Of a DNA stretch of 64,000 nucleotides, positions 51,703-61,319 are shown one piece after another. The notes below the pieces were generated by a model. The model was not told the origin of the DNA and did not search any database. It saw only the letters and a program-made list of their open reading frames with translations. This DNA comes from Chryseosolibacter indicum (GTDB taxonomy: Bacteria > Bacteroidota > Bacteroidia > Cytophagales > Cyclobacteriaceae), in assembly GCF_018598585.1 (NCBI RefSeq), contig NZ_JAHESD010000016.1, forward strand, positions 1 through 64,000, in the 5' to 3' direction. The translations under genes and the position numbers were made by a program. Position 1 is the stretch's first letter. Each line of letters starts with the position of its first letter.

Positions 51703-54141
51703 ATGGCGAAGATAAGACATAATAAATTTCTAGACACAGTAGACGAGATATTTAGTGATGCAAAAAATAAGGGAGTGTTTCACCTCTATACAGAAGATGA
51801 GGCATATACGGGTAGAAAGGTAAGGATAAAAGGTAAAGATCTCTTTCATTTTGGAACGACCGGCTATTTGGGTTTAGAACAAGACCCAAGACTTAAAAAG
51901 TCTGCAATAGAGGCAATTCTGCGATATGGTACACAATTTCCGCTATCCAAAACGTATGTATCATTCGTACTTTACAGTGACTTGGAAGAGCATCTTCACA
52001 GGATGTATCAGAACCCCGTGCTCGTAGCTAAAAATAGTACCTTGTGTCATTTGGCTGTTATTCCGAGCGTTGTAAGAGATGAAGATGTTGTTATTCTCGA
52101 TCATCAGGTGCATAATAGCGTGCAAAGTGCCTGCACCATGCTAAAACCGCGCGGGATTCCCGTTGACATGATCAAGCATAGCAACCTCAATATGCTTGAA
52201 GATAAGATCAAAGAGTATGGCAATAAGTACCGTAAAGTATGGTACATGATCGATGGAGTTTACTCCATGTTTGGTGATGTTGCACCCATCGAAGAACTAA
52301 CTTATCTGCTTAAGAAATATCCGCTTTTCAATCTTTATGTAGATGATGTGCATGGAATGAGCTGGGCGGGTAAACATGGAACAGGGTACGTTTTAAGTAA
52401 GCTGGGGAAGTTGCCCGATAAAGTAATACTTGTATCCACTCTTAGTAAATCTTTTGGCGCAAGCGGGGCAACAATGATATGTGCTGATAAAGAGATATCA
52501 AGATATGTTAAGAATTTTGGAGGTCCGTTGTCATTCTCTGCGCAGCTTGAGCCTCCATCGGTTGCTGCCGCACTTGCCTCTGCCCAGATCCACCTCTCAG
52601 ACGAGATATATGAGATGCAGAACGAGTTGAAGGATAAGATAACGTACTGTAATGCCTTGTTAAAAAATACTACGCTTCCGCTGATTGATGAGAACTTGTG
52701 CCCGGTGTTTTTTATTGGTACGGGACTTCCCGCTATTGGATTCAATCTTGCCAATAGATTAATGAATGAAGGGTATTATGTTAATCTTGGTGTGTTTCCT
52801 GCTGTGCCAGTTAAAAATACAGGAATACGGTTTACCATTTCAAGACATAATAAAAAAGAAGACATAAAGGGATTGATTGATGCAATGGTATATCATCATC
52901 CAAAGGCGCTTGAGGAGGCTAACTACTCTCCAAATCGAATCAGGAGATCATTTAACCTGCCTCTGATGGGAGAGGATAGGGAAGGTGTTAAAATTCCTTC
53001 ATCACTGGTACTTGAACATGCGGCCACCATTGATAACGTTGACCCCGTTGCGTGGGATAATTCCCTTGGTAAGAATTCTTCATTTGACCGACGTGGTTTA
53101 AAATTTTTTGAAGACGTATTTGCAAACAATGACAAGCCGGAAGATAACTGGAGTTTCGATTACTTTATCGTAAAAGATACATCTGCTAAAGTTATTCTGG
53201 CTACCTATTTCACTACCTCTTTATGGAAAGACGATATGCTTTCGCCTGCATCTGTTTCCATAGACATAGAGTTAAAAAGAACAACAGATTCGTATTACCT
53301 TACCTCGAGGGTAACTGGCATGGGATCGTTGATTTCGGAAGGTGATCACCTTTATATCGATAAGAATAGTCCGCAATGGAAAGAAGCACTTGTCTTGCTT
53401 CTTAATGCAGTTTATAAAATTCAGGAGAAGAATAATGCCACCATGGTTGTATTGAGAGATTTTGAAGAGGATGATCAGGAAATAAAAGACTTTTTTCAAA
53501 GCCAGGGTTTTATAAAGATACACTTACCAGAGTCTTGTGTAATTGAAGATTTAAACTGGGAATCCAAAGAAGAGTTTTTGCAGACACTTTCCGCCAACTC
53601 AAGAGCGAAAATTAAAAAAGATGTTTTTAAGTATGAACACTTCTTTGACGTCGAAATAAAACATGTAGTTTCAGAAGAGGAGCTAGCATATTACTACCAG
53701 TTATTTTCTAATGTCAAGTCCAGAAACTTTGATCTGAACTCTTTCACTTATCCGAAGAAGTTATTTTCTAACATGCGGAATTACTCAGGATGGGAGTTTA
53801 TGGTTTTAAAAATTAAGCCTGAATTTGACGACCGCGCGGTTAAGAAACCTGTAGCGGTAGCTTTTAACTATTTCAATGACACAAAAATCTATAACGCCGT
53901 ATTGATAGGATTGGATTATGAGATGTCTGAGCAATTTCAGGTATATAGGCAGGCATTTTTCGTTCTGCTCAAGAATGCGAAAAAGCTAGGCGCGAAAAGA
54001 GTAAATCTTGGTTTTTCTGCATCAATTGAAAAACGAAAGTTCGGTGCGCGTATTATCCCCAAAGTTGCTTATGTGCAGGCAAAAGATAATTTCAATTTAG
54101 AACTAATTGAGTCAATGTCTATAAAACCACATTCTAAATAA
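51703..54141 (+). CDS. Alpha-oxoamine synthase fused to GNAT acyltransferase
   Basis: An 812-residue two-domain protein. Residues about 20-410 are a class I/II PLP aminotransferase fold of the alpha-oxoamine synthase group (8-amino-7-oxononanoate synthase, KBL, serine palmitoyltransferase): GTTGYLGLEQDPRLKKSA, DGVYSMFGDVAPI, DDVHGMSWAGKHGTG, and the PLP lysine (about 249) in STLSKSFGASGA. Residues about 470-812 form a second domain with a GNAT/FemAB-like end (LSANSRAKIKKDVFKYE, YNAVLIGLDYEMSEQFQVYRQAFFVLLKNAKKLGAKRVNLG). AONS enzymes condense an amino acid with an acyl-CoA or acyl-ACP; the second domain could N-acylate the product, as in sphingoid or sulfonolipid synthesis. That is inference. 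It is monocistronic. Confidence 0.85.
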   Translation: MAKIRHNKFLDTVDEIFSDAKNKGVFHLYTEDEAYTGRKVRIKGKDLFHFGTTGYLGLEQDPRLKKSAIEAILRYGTQFPLSKTYVSFVLYSDLEEHLHRMYQNPVLVAKNSTLCHLAVIPSVVRDEDVVILDHQVHNSVQSACTMLKPRGIPVDMIKHSNLNMLEDKIKEYGNKYRKVWYMIDGVYSMFGDVAPIEELTYLLKKYPLFNLYVDDVHGMSWAGKHGTGYVLSKLGKLPDKVILVSTLSKSFGASGATMICADKEISRYVKNFGGPLSFSAQLEPPSVAAALASAQIHLSDEIYEMQNELKDKITYCNALLKNTTLPLIDENLCPVFFIGTGLPAIGFNLANRLMNEGYYVNLGVFPAVPVKNTGIRFTISRHNKKEDIKGLIDAMVYHHPKALEEANYSPNRIRRSFNLPLMGEDREGVKIPSSLVLEHAATIDNVDPVAWDNSLGKNSSFDRRGLKFFEDVFANNDKPEDNWSFDYFIVKDTSAKVILATYFTTSLWKDDMLSPASVSIDIELKRTTDSYYLTSRVTGMGSLISEGDHLYIDKNSPQWKEALVLLLNAVYKIQEKNNATMVVLRDFEEDDQEIKDFFQSQGFIKIHLPESCVIEDLNWESKEEFLQTLSANSRAKIKKDVFKYEHFFDVEIKHVVSEEELAYYYQLFSNVKSRNFDLNSFTYPKKLFSNMRNYSGWEFMVLKIKPEFDDRAVKKPVAVAFNYFNDTKIYNAVLIGLDYEMSEQFQVYRQAFFVLLKNAKKLGAKRVNLGFSASIEKRKFGARIIPKVAYVQAKDNFNLELIESMSIKPHSK

Positions 54142-54215
54142 TGATTCAGCTAATGTTCATGCGGAGTACTTCAATGGCATAGTATTTTTTCTATCCTTTC
54201 CAAATTGGAGGAGTT

Positions 54216-54833
54216 ATGAAAAATAAAAGCAATAAACCATCAGATAACTTCCGTAATGACAGGGAGCGAAATGACGCATTGAATAAGTCGAAAGAGGAAA
54301 GAGGCGAAAATCTCCCAGGTGATTATCCTGCAAGTGAAGATATTATGAACCGACAGAACATGCAGCGGGTTGGAATTGATGTAGAGAATTTTTCGCGTGC
54401 TGTCGGAATTGAAAATTACAATTCAGACAGAGAACCTTTGGTTTCCGATCCTAATGCAATAGTTGATGGACCAGACCTCACATCGATTGATGAGGCAGAG
54501 CAGCCACCAGCCAGAGAAATGGAAAGACCAGTTCCAAAAGATATAGATCTTGATGACGATAACATTAAATTCGCTACAGGCAACGAATCTGATGTTACAG
54601 AAGAAGATTTACAGGCCCTTGGCCCAAAGGACTTGAGTCTTGACATGGGAGAGGATGAGCAGCTTTTAAAAAACAGGGTGTGGCCAGTAGACATGGCAGC
54701 AGAGGATCTTGACGTTCCAGGTTCTGAAGGAGCAGGAAGGGTAGAAGACCAGGGTATTGGTCCTGCTGATGAAGAGAATGATTTTTATAGTCTCGGAGGT
54801 GATCGCCACGAGGATAATTTGGAAGGTAAATAG
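54216..54833 (+). CDS. Acidic, probably disordered protein
   Basis: A 205-residue hydrophilic protein with no signal or membrane segment. It is rich in Asp, Glu, Asn and Pro, with few aromatic residues, and repeats short motifs: NLPGDYPASEDIMNR, ALGPKDLSLDMGEDEQLL, WPVDMAAEDLDVPGSEG, and the end NDFYSLGGDRHEDNLEG. This points to an intrinsically disordered protein. A strong GGAGGAG ribosome binding site, unusual in Bacteroidota, lies before the ATG. I recall homologues in other Bacteroidota, of unknown function; a stress-protective role is speculation. A terminator follows. Confidence 0.78.
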   Translation: MKNKSNKPSDNFRNDRERNDALNKSKEERGENLPGDYPASEDIMNRQNMQRVGIDVENFSRAVGIENYNSDREPLVSDPNAIVDGPDLTSIDEAEQPPAREMERPVPKDIDLDDDNIKFATGNESDVTEEDLQALGPKDLSLDMGEDEQLLKNRVWPVDMAAEDLDVPGSEGAGRVEDQGIGPADEENDFYSLGGDRHEDNLEGK

Positions 54834-55215
54834 ATGGTCTGGTATTACTTCAATGTCCCAGTTAGGACATGTACGTGTAACAACCTTAAGTAATAAATTA
54901 AATCTACGTTAGAGAAGACCTCCTTCAGAGGTCTTTTTCTTTTAATAAGTTATACTTTATGGATTTAGAATTAATCGAATTATTTTTTTTAAACTTCGCG
55001 CTTTAAATGCCTTTGATACAAATAATTAATGATTACAAAGTCCAGAACACGGTAAATAAGGTTCCTAAATTATTTTATAGTTAAAGATTATCACTCGAAT
55101 AAATTCCGTAACGTCCTTTTATAATACTCCAAATCCTAATGTGTAAATAATTAGGAGTAATAAACATTGTATCGCACTTTTGCCGATTAATAGCAAGATT
55201 ACTTGTACTAAAATT
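54834..55215. other. Intergenic region
   Basis: 382 bases holding the terminator at 54915 and, near its end, CACTTTTG (55175-55182), one base off the -7 consensus and about 33 bases before the GH43 start. Nothing else is recognised; the middle is very A+T rich. Confidence 0.4.
54915..54942 (+). terminator. Terminator after the acidic protein gene
   Basis: AAGACCTC pairs with GAGGTCTT (8 bp, 5-base loop CTTCA), followed by TTTTCTTTT. Confidence 0.82.
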
Positions 55216-56964
55216 ATGATTCGTTATCTGTTAATCGCTTTAATGTTTATTACGTCTGTAGGCCATGCGCAATTCGAAGGGCAAAAGACCTACTGTAATC
55301 CAATGGATATAAACTATCGGTATAATTTTGAGCAGCTCAATGATAGTATTTCGTACCGCTCGGGAGCTGATCCTGTAATTGTAAACCATAAGGGAGAGTA
55401 TTTTCTCTTCGTTACTATTTCAGGAGGTTACTGGCACTCAAAGGATTTGATAAATTGGAGGTTTATAACACCTAGCAGGTGGCCATTTGAAGATATGTGT
55501 GCACCTGCGGCATTGTCTTACAAAGACACGCTACTGTTATTTCAATCTACTTTTGATAAACGCCCAATACTTTATAGTACAACTCCCGAAACGGGGAAGT
55601 TGGAGTTCTATAACCGATGGATGCCTCAATTACCACCGTTAATCGGGCCTTGGGATCCTGCACTTTTTTATGATGAAGAGTTAGATAAATGGTATATGTA
55701 TTGGGGATCATCAAACACGTACCCGTTGTTTGGAGCAGAACTTGACAAACGCAAGCGTTTAGCCTATAAGGGAGCATACAAAGAACTATTACGTCTTCAT
55801 CCCGAGATACATGGTTGGGAACGGTTTGGTCCTGATCATACCTCTGAGATTGTGCCTTTTACGGAAGGAGCATGGATGACAAAACACAATGGTAAATATT
55901 ATTTTCAGTATGGTGCACCAGGCACTGAATACAACGTTTACGCCAATGGAACGTATGTAGGAGATCACCCATTAGGTCCTTTTACATATGCACCGTATAA
56001 TCCCGTTTCATATAAGCCGGGTGGTTTTGTGACCGGAGCAGGACATGGAAATACATTTCAGGACAATTATGGTAATTACTGGAATACCGGTACACCATGG
56101 GTTGCAGTAAACTGGAATTTCGAACGGCGCATAGCAATGTTTCCTGCTGGCTTTGATAAGGATGATCAAATGTTTTCAAATACAAGATTTGGAGACTTCC
56201 CTCACTATTTGCCAACAAAAAAATGGGAGAACAAAGACGAGTTATTCACCGGTTGGATGTTATTATCATATAAAAAACCTGCTCTGGCATCTTCACAAAA
56301 AGATACTTTTGATGTAGCAAGAATTACAGATGAGAATCCAAGAACATATTGGGTTGCTAAAGAGAACAAGCCAGGAGAGTGGGTAGTCGTAGATTTAAAA
56401 AAGGAACAACAGGTTAATGCCGTACAGATTAATTATACTGATTACAAATCTAACATCTACGACCCGTTTGATCCTAAAATCTATACACAATTCAGGTTGT
56501 ATTACTCATCTGACGCAAAGAACTGGATCAAGTTTGCTGATTTATCGGATGAGAAAAAAGATCGCCCGAATGCTTATATTGAACTCAAGGAAGGGGTGAA
56601 AGCGAGATATATTAAGTATGAACACATATACGTTGCATCACCTAACCTTGCTGTAAGCGATATAAGGGTGTTTGGAGATGGCTTAGGCAAGCGTCCAAAG
56701 ACACCAGCAAAATTTACTGCCAGACGCGATACAGACCCAAGGAATGCATTTATTAGCTGGGAGAAGGTTAACGGAGCAGTAGGATATAACATCTTATGGG
56801 GAATAGATAAAGACAAGTTATATCAAACGTATCAGATTTTTGCTGATAAACCTTCTGTAAAAGAAATCAGAGGATTGACTAAAGATGTTAGTTATTACTT
56901 TGCGATAGAAGCGTTTAACGAAAGTGGTGTGTCCGAAAGAAGTGAAGCGGTGTTTGTTAAGTGA
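55216..56964 (+). CDS. GH43-like glycoside hydrolase with C-terminal binding domains
   Basis: Secreted beta-propeller glycosidase. A signal peptide (MIRYLLIALMFITSVGHAQ) is followed by a family-43-type five-blade catalytic domain (about 30-370): the N-terminal Asp in RSGADPVIV, a second Asp in GPWDPALFYD, and the acid Glu in EIVPFTEGAWMTKHNGKYYFQYG. Residues about 375-490 resemble a discoidin/F5-8C carbohydrate-binding domain (VVVDLKKEQQVNAVQINYT, ARYIKYEHIYVASPNLAVSDIRVFGDG) and the last 90 a fibronectin-III domain (PAKFTARRDTDPRNAFISWEKV). Typical GH43 act on arabinan, xylan or galactan. The ATG at 55216 is preferred because an upstream TTG lies in the promoter region. It is monocistronic. 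Confidence 0.85.
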   Translation: MIRYLLIALMFITSVGHAQFEGQKTYCNPMDINYRYNFEQLNDSISYRSGADPVIVNHKGEYFLFVTISGGYWHSKDLINWRFITPSRWPFEDMCAPAALSYKDTLLLFQSTFDKRPILYSTTPETGKLEFYNRWMPQLPPLIGPWDPALFYDEELDKWYMYWGSSNTYPLFGAELDKRKRLAYKGAYKELLRLHPEIHGWERFGPDHTSEIVPFTEGAWMTKHNGKYYFQYGAPGTEYNVYANGTYVGDHPLGPFTYAPYNPVSYKPGGFVTGAGHGNTFQDNYGNYWNTGTPWVAVNWNFERRIAMFPAGFDKDDQMFSNTRFGDFPHYLPTKKWENKDELFTGWMLLSYKKPALASSQKDTFDVARITDENPRTYWVAKENKPGEWVVVDLKKEQQVNAVQINYTDYKSNIYDPFDPKIYTQFRLYYSSDAKNWIKFADLSDEKKDRPNAYIELKEGVKARYIKYEHIYVASPNLAVSDIRVFGDGLGKRPKTPAKFTARRDTDPRNAFISWEKVNGAVGYNILWGIDKDKLYQTYQIFADKPSVKEIRGLTKDVSYYFAIEAFNESGVSERSEAVFVK

Positions 56965-56982
56965 GCAATTGAAAAGTAAATT

Positions 56983-57023
56983 ACTAAGGGTATAGTAATA
57001 TCGACCCGTTCTATACCCTTAGT
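56983..57023. terminator. Hairpin between convergent genes
   Basis: A perfect 13-bp stem (56983-56995 with 57011-57023) and 15-base loop, followed by GTTTTG on the plus strand and TTACTTTTC on the minus strand. It serves the GH43 gene and the convergent lipoprotein. Confidence 0.7.
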
Positions 57024-57069
57024 GTTTTGTGTGTATTCAGATATAATAAGAAGCTGAATTTTGTAAAGG

Positions 57070-57813
57070 TTATTTGTTTATGAGGTACTCGTATACTTTT
57101 GGGCTTATCTCGAAATCATACTGTTCAATAAAATTGTCTCTATGATTTACAGCTTTTTGTACCTGAAGTTTAACAGTCTCATTGTATACAGTAGCAGTCT
57201 CCTTATATTCCTTAATTTGTTTTATAAGTTCATTATATTCTTTCAACGCTTCCATGTCTTTAGAAATAAAGTCGGATTCGGATAAATAGGTTAATGTACC
57301 TTCACTTTTTTCGTCTTCAGATTTTAGTATGCCGAAGTTGGGTTTGAAATCAACATGAAGCAAAATAAGCTCTTCGGAATCAGGATAATAATTATTTTCC
57401 CGTGCGCCGATTAGCCTGTTGTCGTTAAAGTAATAAGTATGATTGCCACTCGTACCTTCCGAACTCCAGAATACAGTGCAATACCTAAGATTAAGGAGAG
57501 AGTCGTAGTAGTAATGCGCATCAACTCCGTTTTTGAAACCATTCAACGTGGCTCTCAATTTGTAATGCATATGGGACTCTATTTCTTCAGATAAATTTTG
57601 TAAGGCTTCTTCAATTAAAAGCTGGAGCGAGTCAGTATTCGTATCGTCCTGATAACTATCTTCCAGGTCTTCTTCACTGATGTAATTTATTCCTGTTGTG
57701 TCCTCTTCATTGTTGAAAGACTCGCTATACTCTGCCTTATCTTGCGTAGGCCTGGAAGAGCATGCCAGCAGCAATGTAATGATAACAATGTAATATGAGA
57801 CATGTTTTATCAT
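57070..57813 (-). CDS. Unrecognised lipoprotein
   Basis: A 247-residue protein from the ATG at 57811-57813. MIKHVSYYIVIITLLLACSS is a lipoprotein signal with the lipobox cysteine at residue 18. The mature part is acidic in its first half (NNEEDTTGINYISEEDLEDSYQDD) with a beta-rich middle and a helical end (YNELIKQIKEYKETATVYNETVKLQVQKAV). No domain recognised. A longer start four codons earlier is possible. The terminator upstream (57857-57879) isolates it from the GIN-domain gene. Confidence 0.7.
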   Translation of the reverse strand: MIKHVSYYIVIITLLLACSSRPTQDKAEYSESFNNEEDTTGINYISEEDLEDSYQDDTNTDSLQLLIEEALQNLSEEIESHMHYKLRATLNGFKNGVDAHYYYDSLLNLRYCTVFWSSEGTSGNHTYYFNDNRLIGARENNYYPDSEELILLHVDFKPNFGILKSEDEKSEGTLTYLSESDFISKDMEALKEYNELIKQIKEYKETATVYNETVKLQVQKAVNHRDNFIEQYDFEISPKVYEYLINK

Positions 57814-57856
57814 GAAGTGAAACAAGATAGCAAATAGAGATGACCTTTAAAATATA

Positions 57857-57879
57857 AAAGCCATCTTGCAGATGGCTTT
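57857..57879 (-). terminator. Terminator after the GIN-domain gene
   Basis: AAAGCCATCT and AGATGGCTTT form a perfect 10-bp stem with a three-base loop (TGC). On the minus strand the stem ends in a T run (CTTTTATATTTT). Confidence 0.82.
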
Positions 57880-57936
57880 CATGAAGGGAAGCGGCGTTAA
57901 TGTGAGTGCCATTAGCATCTGGCTTATGCAAGTCTG

Positions 57937-58674
57937 CTAGTTTTGTGAGATGTCGGCTTTCCCGAAAACCAATCTTTTGCTCAAGTGAGCTCCTCCATCT
58001 ATCGATATTCTTGGTTCACCAAATGCGTTGACACGCACTTCTTCGGATGAATTAACAGATAGTTTTCCTTCACCAAAAATACTTGTTGAGGTATAGGCGC
58101 TCTTCATTTCCTGCGTGTCAATCTTATTTTCTCCAAATATCCTGTACCGTTGTTCTACAACTTTACCACCTTTTATCTTCAGCCTATTCTCTCCATAAAG
58201 ACTCGCTTTGAAATAATCAGTCTTTAGAGATGCAAGCGTAATTTCATTTTCACCGTAGGCTCTTAATTTGAATTGTTCGGATTCTATCGGATCAAGACAA
58301 GTTAGTTCCTGCTCGCCTCTGATTTCAAGGGCTTCCAGATCCTTATAAGTAACGTATGCTGTTATTGTTACGTCTTTGTAGATGCCATGCCGACTGCCAT
58401 CATTATCATGGTAACGAATTGTTTTTTCTACTTTTTTCGCATCATCCAGATAGATATGTAATGTTTTGTTTCTAACCTCTATATTGATCTTTGATTCACT
58501 CACATTATTATATGCAAGCCGGATGTTTTCAGTTTCACCTTTTTTAAGAATAACGTTTATGCGCGGTGAGGCAATTATTTTATTAAACGGCTTAAGCTCT
58601 CTTTCAATCTCTTTTTGTGCATAGGAAAAAATAGTGCAGCAAATGAGGGCGGTTAAAACAATAGTTTTTTTCAT
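57937..58674 (-). CDS. GIN-domain (DUF2807) secreted protein
   Basis: A 245-residue exported protein: signal peptide ending IFSYAQ (about residue 19), then a right-handed beta-helix-like head GIN domain (DUF2807) through to the end. Repeated strand motifs are visible: FNKIIASPRINVILKKGETENIRL, LEALEIRGEQELTC, FKLRAYGENEITLASL, FKASLYGENRLKIKG, TSIFGEGKLSVN. Members are common and often multicopy in Bacteroidota; function unknown, possibly adhesion or cell-surface structure. It is 73 bases from the end of an ABC permease gene on the same strand. Confidence 0.9.
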   Translation of the reverse strand: MKKTIVLTALICCTIFSYAQKEIERELKPFNKIIASPRINVILKKGETENIRLAYNNVSESKINIEVRNKTLHIYLDDAKKVEKTIRYHDNDGSRHGIYKDVTITAYVTYKDLEALEIRGEQELTCLDPIESEQFKLRAYGENEITLASLKTDYFKASLYGENRLKIKGGKVVEQRYRIFGENKIDTQEMKSAYTSTSIFGEGKLSVNSSEEVRVNAFGEPRISIDGGAHLSKRLVFGKADISQN

Positions 58675-58747
58675 GTCTTTAAATTTTGGGTTGTGTGCTG
58701 TCTTTATGGTTCAGACTACCTTATGACAAATAAGGTTGCACGTACCC

Positions 58748-61162
58748 CTATTCATTTCTTAAAGAATCTACAGGATTTCCGCTAGCGGCCTTTAATGCCT
58801 TTACACTTACTGAAATAAAAGCAATGAAAAATGTGACGAATGTTGATAAAGCAAAAGCAGACCAGGGTATGACCGTGTGGTAGGCGTACTGATTTAGCCA
58901 AATCCACATTAACCATCCAATTATTGGCCAAGCAATAAGGTTAGCAATTAAGACAAGTTTAAGAAATTCTTTATTCAATAATAAGATTATGTTTTGTTCT
59001 GTAGCCCCTAGGACCTTTCGGATGCCTATTTCTTTTCTTTGCTGTTCTGCTGTAAATGAAGCTAGTCCAAATAAACCAAGGCACGCAATAAATATGGCAA
59101 GGCAAGTGAACAGGATAAAAAGAAGTCCAACTCTTTTTTCTACATTGTGTTTATTGTCAAAACTATCTTCAACAAGAGCATATTCGAAGGGTGCATCTAG
59201 GGCAAACTTTTTATAAATGTCCCTAATTTTATGGACAACCTTTTCAGGCTCTCCCTTCACGCGAATCGCCATTTCCCAATTAGGCTGAAATCCTAAAACA
59301 ATGGCCAGTGGTTGAATATCCTCTCTCAAAGATTTAAAATTAAAGTCTTTAATGATACCTATTACTTTTCTATCCTTTCCAAGAGGCTGATCGTAAGTAG
59401 TAAATACCTTTGGATTTTCAAAGGCCTGGATGTGCATTCGCCTGGCAGCTGTTTCGTTGATAATAAGTGATAGGGAATCATTAGCATCAGGGTCGAAAAA
59501 GCGTCCTGATACTAATTTGTACCCCATAGTTTTCAAGTGATCATAGTCCATCTCATAAACAGCAAGGGAGAAATCCTTATCCAAACCTTCTTTCCTGAAT
59601 ATCGCTTCCCAGTCAAGGTTAGGGGGAAGACGATTGCAATAGCTGGCAGAGACCACGAACTCCTGTTTTAAAAGTTCCTCTTTAAAAGCGACGGCGTTAT
59701 TGCCGAGATTTCTTGTGTGCAGAAGGTTTATAATGTTTTGTTTGTCGAAGCCAACATCTGCGTTTTTAAGATATTGCAATTGCGTATAAACAACAGTTGT
59801 AGCTACAATTAACCCTGAGGAAATGAAAAATTGAAATACCACCAGTACGTTTCGTATGCCATAGCTTCTGGTTTTTGCTCTCAGGTTTCCTTTTAATACT
59901 TCCACAGGGCTGAATTGTGTAAGGTAAAAGGCTGGATAGCTTCCTGCAATTAATCCTGTAACAAATGTGAAACACATTATTCCAGCCAGAAAGGGGATGC
60001 TGAAAAGAGATGAGAACGATAAAGCTTTTCCAGTAAAGTAATTGAAGGGAACCAGTGTGATCAGAAGCAATGCAAAGGCGAAGATAACCGCGAGAACTAC
60101 AAAGAAATAAGACTCGAACAAAAACTGGGCAACAAGTCTATTGTTCTGAGCACCGATGGTTTTTTTAACGGAAACTTCTTTTGCCCTTGTAGCAGACTGT
60201 GCTGTTGTAAGGTTCATGAAGTTAATACACGCCAACAGCATAATGAAAATGGCGATAGCACTAAACAGATAGACATACCTGCTATTACTGTTGGTTTCAA
60301 TCTCATCGTTCAGAGATGAATGAAGATGGATGTCTGTTAATGGCTGAATGAAATAGTATAACTCACTGCCTCGTTTTTGATATTCTAAAAGGTTGGTGCT
60401 TCTTAAAAGCGTTAATGCTTTGTCTAATTCGGTTTGTAGCGCGTGAAGAATCTCCTCTAATGCATGTTGCTCGTCGACACTAGGTTTCAACTTGAAGTAG
60501 GTGAGTACTTTGGTGCTAAGCCAGGAAGAAGGCTCCAGGTGCTCCCACGTTTCAAGTGAGAGAATTAACGTAAAATGAAAATGGGAATTGAGGGGTGGGT
60601 CTTTTGCTATGCCTGAGACTTCCACGGTATATCCCTGTGCAATGTTTAAGATTTTTCCTATCGGGCTTTTGTCTCCCTTACCCTTGTAGTCAAATATTCT
60701 TTTTGCAGCTGATTCTGTTATCACTATTTTCCTGTCGCCGTCAAGTACGCTGTCGGGATTACCTTCAATAAGTTGAAAATCAAAGAATTTAAAGAAGTTT
60801 GAATCTGCGAGAAGGAGATACTTTTCTGTGTATGCTTTTGATTCAAACCGCACTGGAAAAGTTGCCCAATTGGCCATGCGCAGAGTTGATTCTACTTCCG
60901 GTTTCTGCTGAAGGGCCGTAGCAACAGGAAAGCCTGTAAGGGTTGTTTTGTTCACATTGCCCTGAAACTTTTCGGCGAAAGCCAGCCGGTAGATTCGATC
61001 AGCATCAGGATGAAATTTATCAAACCTTAGCTCATCCTGTATGTATAACAATATCAGGAGGCTACAGGTAATGCCAATGGTAAGGCCACAAACGTTAATT
61101 ATTGAAAAACCGCGTTGCCTCTCGAAGAAACGAAGGGCTATTATCAAATAATTCTTAACCAT
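58748..61162 (-). CDS. FtsX/MacB-type ABC transporter permease, fused two-module form
   Basis: An 804-residue inner-membrane permease. One N-terminal span (about 17-41) is followed by a large periplasmic MacB_PCD domain (about 60-240), an FtsX core of three spans (about 285-420), a fourth span that restarts a second module (about 435-460) with another periplasmic domain, and a last FtsX core (about 680-780) with AEQQRKEIGIRKVLGATEQNIILLL and the final SLRNE. In this family the permease couples ATP hydrolysis to mechanical work on the periplasmic side, not to transport through itself. No ATP-binding protein lies beside it; it must use one encoded elsewhere. Substrate unknown. Confidence 0.9.
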   Translation of the reverse strand: MVKNYLIIALRFFERQRGFSIINVCGLTIGITCSLLILLYIQDELRFDKFHPDADRIYRLAFAEKFQGNVNKTTLTGFPVATALQQKPEVESTLRMANWATFPVRFESKAYTEKYLLLADSNFFKFFDFQLIEGNPDSVLDGDRKIVITESAAKRIFDYKGKGDKSPIGKILNIAQGYTVEVSGIAKDPPLNSHFHFTLILSLETWEHLEPSSWLSTKVLTYFKLKPSVDEQHALEEILHALQTELDKALTLLRSTNLLEYQKRGSELYYFIQPLTDIHLHSSLNDEIETNSNSRYVYLFSAIAIFIMLLACINFMNLTTAQSATRAKEVSVKKTIGAQNNRLVAQFLFESYFFVVLAVIFAFALLLITLVPFNYFTGKALSFSSLFSIPFLAGIMCFTFVTGLIAGSYPAFYLTQFSPVEVLKGNLRAKTRSYGIRNVLVVFQFFISSGLIVATTVVYTQLQYLKNADVGFDKQNIINLLHTRNLGNNAVAFKEELLKQEFVVSASYCNRLPPNLDWEAIFRKEGLDKDFSLAVYEMDYDHLKTMGYKLVSGRFFDPDANDSLSLIINETAARRMHIQAFENPKVFTTYDQPLGKDRKVIGIIKDFNFKSLREDIQPLAIVLGFQPNWEMAIRVKGEPEKVVHKIRDIYKKFALDAPFEYALVEDSFDNKHNVEKRVGLLFILFTCLAIFIACLGLFGLASFTAEQQRKEIGIRKVLGATEQNIILLLNKEFLKLVLIANLIAWPIIGWLMWIWLNQYAYHTVIPWSAFALSTFVTFFIAFISVSVKALKAASGNPVDSLRNE

Positions 61163-61319
61163 GGGGATTCGATCCCAATATAATAGTTTCGATTCATTTG
61201 GTTTATGAAATAATTAACTGATGTATTCTATTTGAGAAAATAGAAGAATTCTTAAAAAGCGTAAATGGGTGGAGCACAATAATTATTGCTGATTATTTTT
61301 ACTTAACCTTAAAATACAT

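Noticed and set aside
51703-54141. Naming the fusion protein as cysteate acyltransferase for sulfonolipid synthesis
   Set aside because: The fold fits, but no substrate-specific residue can be identified from sequence alone, so only the family is called.
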